Source: Clostridiales bacterium UBA4959 (GTDB lineage: Bacteria; Bacillota; Clostridia; Oscillospirales; CAG-272). Taken from it: a stretch of DNA of 5,773 nucleotides. How positions within the stretch are numbered: position 1 is the stretch's first letter; the number at the start of each line of letters is the position of its first letter. A model generated the notes under the pieces. The model saw nothing but the letters and a program-made list of their open reading frames with translations, was not told the origin of the DNA and searched no databases. This document shows, piece after piece, positions 4,943-5,773 of this stretch. The position numbers were made by a program, and so were the translations under genes. Location: contig DHAH01000159.1 in NCBI GenBank assembly GCA_002397345.1, positions 1-5,773 on the forward strand, given 5' to 3'.

Positions 4943-5773
4943 AATTCAATGTCCTCAAGGCTGAAGGATGAGCTTGAGGGGCTGGCTTCGTCGGTTTCCG
5001 ACGAAGCCTCGGCGGGTCGGTTTTCGCCGTTATAGGCTGTTTTAAGCGTAACCACGCCGCTGCCCACGATCTCGGCAAAGGTCGCGGCGGGGTTTTGCAG
5101 CAGGATGTTCAATACCGACATGTAATCGCGGATTATCTCGCGTGGGGTGATCATCACATCCGCGCCGGCCCGCGCCAGACAGCTTGATAGAAACGCCGCC
5201 TGTTCCTCCGTCGTCACGCGCGGCTCCCATGCGTACGCCTGCGCGTGCAGTTTGGTGATACGCGCGACGAGCGCGAACAGCTCATCGTCGGACAGTCTGC
5301 GCAGCCGTATCACCGGGCCGAGCAGATTGCGGTATCCCGCCGCCGCGAATTTGCCGTCGGTCAAACGAGAGCGCAGCGCCTCGTAGCTGAACAGCCCGCG
5401 TCTGGGATCCTCTAAAAATTGCGGCGTGCCGCCGAGTATAAGCGCCAGACCCGGCGCGCGCCCGCCCAGCGCGTCGTTGAACATGGCGAGCAGCTTCTCA
5501 TAATTGTTTTCGCGCGATACGCGGTTCACGATTTTATACAGGTTGACGCACTCGTCGATGAACACCACCAGCCCGCGATAGCCTATCCTGCGTATAAATA
5601 CGCTGAGCAGCTTGATGTAGTCATACCAGTTTTCGTCGTTGATGATATCCCCCACGCCGAGCGCAGCGCGCGCCTCGGTGCGGGTCGCGAATTCGCCGCG
5701 CAGCCAGCGCATACAGGAGGAACGTTTTTCCTCGGCTCCGACTCCGACGAAGCCGAGGAAAAACGTTCCTCCT
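4939..5773 (-). CDS. BREX-type ATP-binding protein (DUF2791, BrxD-like), 5'-truncated by window edge
   Basis: C-terminal part of a P-loop ATPase related to BrxD of BREX phage-defence loci and to ATPases found near TerB-domain proteins and DEAD/DEAH helicases. The frame stays open to the window edge, so the N-terminus and Walker A are missing. Numbered from the internal Met at 5712: RWLRGEF at 2-8 with TEARAALGV at 12-20, Walker B LVVFIDE at 48-54 followed by VNLYKI, LILGGT at 91-96 (sensor-like), RRGLFSYEALRSRL at 104-117 and TPREIIRDYMSVLNIL at 189-204, all characteristic family blocks. The last 30 residues are Ser/Glu-rich and end SLEDIEL. Met at 5712 is unlikely to be the start: it has no ribosome binding site, and the in-frame EEKRSSC before it resembles family sequence. 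Further upstream the frame crosses a perfect palindrome and encodes a Gly/Phe/Val-rich stretch unlike the family. The stop overlaps the lipoprotein start. Confidence 0.85.
   Translation of the reverse strand, partial: GGTFFLGFVGVGAEEKRSSCMRWLRGEFATRTEARAALGVGDIINDENWYDYIKLLSVFIRRIGYRGLVVFIDECVNLYKIVNRVSRENNYEKLLAMFNDALGGRAPGLALILGGTPQFLEDPRRGLFSYEALRSRLTDGKFAAAGYRNLLGPVIRLRRLSDDELFALVARITKLHAQAYAWEPRVTTEEQAAFLSSCLARAGADVMITPREIIRDYMSVLNILLQNPAATFAEIVGSGVVTLKTAYNGENRPAEASSETDEASPSSSSFSLEDIEL
4952..4956 (-). promoter_or_regulatory. Ribosome binding site of the lipoprotein gene
   Basis: GAGGA on the minus strand, nine bases before the ATG at 4940-4942, lies within the codons for the ATPase C-terminus (EDIEL). 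With the ATGA overlap it supports coupled expression of the two genes. Confidence 0.65.
4984..5008. repeat. Perfect 11-bp hairpin within the ATPase coding tail
   Basis: GGCTTCGTCGG at 4984-4994 and CCGACGAAGCC at 4998-5008 are perfect inverted repeats with a 3-nt loop. It lies in codons for the Ser/Glu-rich tail (ASSETDEAS). The 12-mer TCCGACGAAGCC at 4997-5008 recurs at 5743-5754 in the large palindrome at the window edge. Confidence 0.8.
5715..5773. repeat. Perfect 23-bp inverted repeat with 13-nt loop at the window edge
   Basis: The arm at 5715-5737 is the exact reverse complement of 5751-5773, with the loop at 5738-5750. The arms may extend past the window. Each arm also holds a small hairpin (GAGGAA/TTCCTC). 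It lies inside the open frame of the truncated ATPase. It may be a genuine palindromic element or a fold-back artefact at a contig end. Confidence 0.9.

Noticed and set aside
5710..5712. Met at 5712 as the true start of the ATPase
   Set aside because: It has no ribosome binding site, the frame is open upstream, family-like residues precede it, and the essential Walker A would be missing.
4939..5773. A BREX locus
   Set aside because: Only one BrxD-like ATPase fragment is present; no methyltransferase, BrxA/B/C, PglZ or Lon-like gene is visible, and this family also occurs outside BREX.
5715..5773. Transposon end or CRISPR repeat
   Set aside because: There is one palindrome only, with no spacer array, no transposase and no visible target-site duplication; the right end lies at the window edge.

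Overview
The window carries six protein genes, all on the minus strand and closely spaced, so transcription runs from the high-coordinate end to the low. The gene set (HemZ-type radical SAM protein, a uridine-kinase-like nucleoside kinase, trimeric purine nucleoside phosphorylase, dtd, a BspA-type leucine-rich-repeat lipoprotein and a BrxD-like ATPase) together with fairly GC-rich coding sequence and AGGAGG-like ribosome binding sites suggests an anaerobic member of the Bacillota, class Clostridia, plausibly the Oscillospiraceae/Ruminococcaceae group. This placement is inferred from gene content; there is no rRNA or other phylogenetic marker.

Layout in transcription order. (1) 5773-4939: the 3' part of a BREX-type ATP-binding protein (DUF2791/BrxD-like). 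Its Walker B and C-terminal half are present; its P-loop lies beyond the window. The window edge coincides with the end of a perfect 23-bp inverted repeat with a 13-nt loop. (2) 4942-4094: a lipoprotein with about five LRR_5 (BspA-like) repeats and a C-terminal membrane helix. (3) 4097-3609: D-aminoacyl-tRNA deacylase (dtd). These three genes are joined by two successive ATGA stop/start overlaps and look like one translationally coupled operon. (4) After a strong hairpin (3531-3568) comes hemZ, 3501-1957. (5) After a second terminator-like hairpin (1914-1950) comes a nucleoside (uridine-type) kinase, 1846-923. (6) After a short palindromic repeat (896-914) comes purine nucleoside phosphorylase, 863-30. 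Bases 1-29 hold nothing recognisable.

The low-coordinate half is metabolic: purine nucleoside phosphorolysis, nucleoside phosphorylation and a porphyrin-type radical SAM enzyme. The dtd-hemZ neighbourhood is ordinary for Clostridia. The unusual part is the high-coordinate half, where a defence-type ATPase overlaps a surface lipoprotein gene and a tRNA proofreading gene. The ATPase gene is also marked by two palindromes that share a 12-bp core, one at the window edge and one inside its Ser/Glu-rich C-terminal tail. No complete known defence system is visible.
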